Shown: piece after piece, positions 62,599 to 64,000 of the stretch
Position numbering within the stretch: position 1 is the stretch's first letter
How the letters are laid out: every line of letters starts with the position of its first letter
Origin: Thioflexithrix psekupsensis
GTDB taxonomy: Bacteria > Pseudomonadota > Gammaproteobacteria > Beggiatoales > Beggiatoaceae
NCBI RefSeq assembly: GCF_002149925.1
Contig: NZ_MSLT01000023.1
Location: forward strand, 806,001-870,000
Direction: 5' to 3'
Length of the DNA stretch: 64,000 nucleotides
Position numbers and translations under genes: made by a program
The notes under the pieces: generated by a model
The model's input: the letters and a program-made list of their open reading frames with translations, nothing else
Database searches by the model: none
What the model was told of the DNA's origin: nothing

Positions 62599-64000
62599 AT
62601 GTCTTGTGCTGATTTTTGTGATAAGCCCTCTTTTTTTCCAAGTCAATCCCCAGTGAACCAACAACACAACGATGAGGCGAATTCTCCCCTTTTGTACAGC
62701 GAATCCACGCTGTTACAACACCTGATGAATTCTACTTCTGACTTCATTTTTTATAAAAATAATCAAGGCCGTTATGTGGCTTGTAATCGTGCGTTTGAGC
62801 AGTTTACAGGAAAAACCGCGGCTGAATTATTTTTGCGTACCGATCAAGAATTATTTACCGATGATAAAATGGAGTTGTTCAGCTATGGCGACCAGATGCT
62901 ATTTCACACAGGATTAGCGCAGATTTATACCCGTTGCGTTATAGACAATAAACAGGAGATTAAATGTTTAGAAATTGTTAAAACACCCATTATTGAACAC
63001 GAACAATTACAAGGTTTAATTGCCGTGGCGCGCCGTGTCACTGCCCATGATTGTACAGAAACTGCTTTGCGTTATTCGCAAATCATGTTGAGTTTAATTA
63101 TGGATAATATTCCGCAGGCGATTTTTTGGCAAAGTCAAGAAGGGATTTTTTTAGGTTGCAATCGTAATTTTATCCAATTTATTGGCGTAGATTCCGCGCA
63201 AAAAATCATCGGCAAAAAAGAGAGTGAATTGCGTTTAATCTATCCGTCATTAATTCCCTTTTTAGAGGCGTTATCAAAAAACCTAATAAATACTTCGGTT
63301 CAGACACCGCGTCAAGTGATAACGGTTGTGCATCCTGTCCATCATCAAGCCTGTTGGTTAGAATTAAGTGATGTTCAACTCATCAATAAAGAAAATCAAG
63401 AATTAGTGCGGTTAATTTGTTTTGAAGATATAACGGCACGCCGTCATTCTGAAGAACGCTTGCGCCATATTTCTAAAGCCTTAGAAAATAACACCGAAGC
63501 AGTATTAATTACCGATGAGAAAACGCGAATTGTAGCCATTAATCGTGCCTTTAGCCACATTACAGGTTACACCGAAGCAGAAGCCTTAAATCGCACGCCG
63601 CGAGAATTGGTTTTTTCAGGGAAACACGAGGCGGATTTTTATCAAAATATGTGGCGTTCCATTCAGAGCGTAGGTCATTGGGAAGGGGAAATATTAAATC
63701 GTCGTAAAAATGGCGAAATTTATCCCGAATGGCTGCATATTAGTGTGATTAAAGATGAACAAGAACAAAAAGTGACGCATTATTTAGCCATTTTCTCTGA
63801 CATTACGCAACGTAAAAAAGCCGAAGCCCAATTAGAATATTTAGCCCATTATGATGAATTAACAGGATTACCGAATCGTTTATTTTTTCATGAATTATTA
63901 TCACAATTAATTGAACGGCATCGCCTGACACAAATGATTTTGGGGGTGATGTTGGTGGATTTAGACCGTTTTAAAGATGTCAATGACACGTGGGGACATG
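62599..64000 (+). CDS. PAS-PAS-PAS-GGDEF signalling protein, 3' end cut off
   Basis: The gene runs off the right edge; at least 467 residues are present. No signal peptide or membrane span appears. A first PAS domain (MNSTSDFIFYKNNQGRYVACNRAF) is followed by a second (MDNIPQAIFWQSQEGIFLGCNRNF) and a third (NNTEAVLITDEKTRIVAINRAFSHITGYTEAEAL with a PAC segment ending FSDITQRKKAEAQ). The GGDEF domain begins at LAHYDELTGLPNRLFFHELL with VDLDRFKDVNDTWGH at the edge. It makes or senses cyclic di-GMP; an EAL domain may follow. The ATG at 62599 is the first in-frame Met after an AT-rich leader. Confidence 0.88.
   Translation, partial: MSCADFCDKPSFFPSQSPVNQQHNDEANSPLLYSESTLLQHLMNSTSDFIFYKNNQGRYVACNRAFEQFTGKTAAELFLRTDQELFTDDKMELFSYGDQMLFHTGLAQIYTRCVIDNKQEIKCLEIVKTPIIEHEQLQGLIAVARRVTAHDCTETALRYSQIMLSLIMDNIPQAIFWQSQEGIFLGCNRNFIQFIGVDSAQKIIGKKESELRLIYPSLIPFLEALSKNLINTSVQTPRQVITVVHPVHHQACWLELSDVQLINKENQELVRLICFEDITARRHSEERLRHISKALENNTEAVLITDEKTRIVAINRAFSHITGYTEAEALNRTPRELVFSGKHEADFYQNMWRSIQSVGHWEGEILNRRKNGEIYPEWLHISVIKDEQEQKVTHYLAIFSDITQRKKAEAQLEYLAHYDELTGLPNRLFFHELLSQLIERHRLTQMILGVMLVDLDRFKDVNDTWGH

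Overview
The window looks like a piece of a gammaproteobacterial chromosome of moderate to low GC. BamC, WaaA (Kdo transferase), UvrD, RecJ, an ihfA-merR pair behind pheT, and a nitrilase-tldD pair are typical of that class. The combination of polyhydroxyalkanoate genes, a nif operon with mod genes, urease, many PAS/GGDEF/hybrid-kinase sensors, a TPS-type exoprotein, an FGE-domain protein and Rpn-like repeat proteins suggests a Beggiatoa-like member of the Thiotrichales. That assignment is inference; no rRNA or tRNA gene was seen.

Layout. 0.2-5.1 kb: envelope lipoproteins (BamC plus a small BamC-like lipoprotein), an SDR protein, and an exported MORN-repeat protein split by a long acidic tandem repeat. 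5.4-7.9 kb: rpmE and a type I secretion ABC transporter. 8-17.3 kb, minus strand: ureC-ureB, a glycosyltransferase, uvrD, a DUF1841 gene, msrB, hemN and an exported protein with an internal duplication. 17.7-24.1 kb, plus strand: recJ-waaA and the PHA block phaA-phaR-phaB-phasin. 24.2-36.5 kb, minus strand: eno, a DUF302 gene, ureG, a merR-type gene, ihfA, pheT, a DUF465 gene, a response-regulator/kinase, ppc and two membrane proteins. 36.8-41.9 kb, plus strand: nitrilase-tldD, an FGE-domain protein and a PfkB kinase.

41.9-45.6 kb is the most unusual part. Three almost identical tandem genes encode Rpn-like proteins whose C-termini carry different numbers of a 9-residue repeat. Each copy has a strong internal ribosome binding site and ATG, so the repeat-bearing C-terminal domain could be made separately. 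This matches the known Rpn gene-within-gene toxin/antitoxin arrangement. A remnant of a fourth copy is followed by a degenerate IS1-family element and one of two copies of a ~125 bp palindromic repeat.

45.7-53 kb holds two sensor kinases and a TPS-domain exoprotein. At 53-55.6 kb there is a DUF1874 (AcrIII-1/Crn2-like) gene, a decayed J-domain fragment, and a restriction-modification pair whose methylase resembles the ATGCAT-type enzyme YhdJ. At 55.6-62.2 kb the molybdate transporter modABC runs divergently from a nifN-nifX-DUF269-DUF683-fdxB operon. That operon is preceded by a NifA-type site and a sigma-54 promoter, so molybdate supply and FeMo-cofactor assembly sit side by side. The window ends inside a PAS-PAS-PAS-GGDEF gene.
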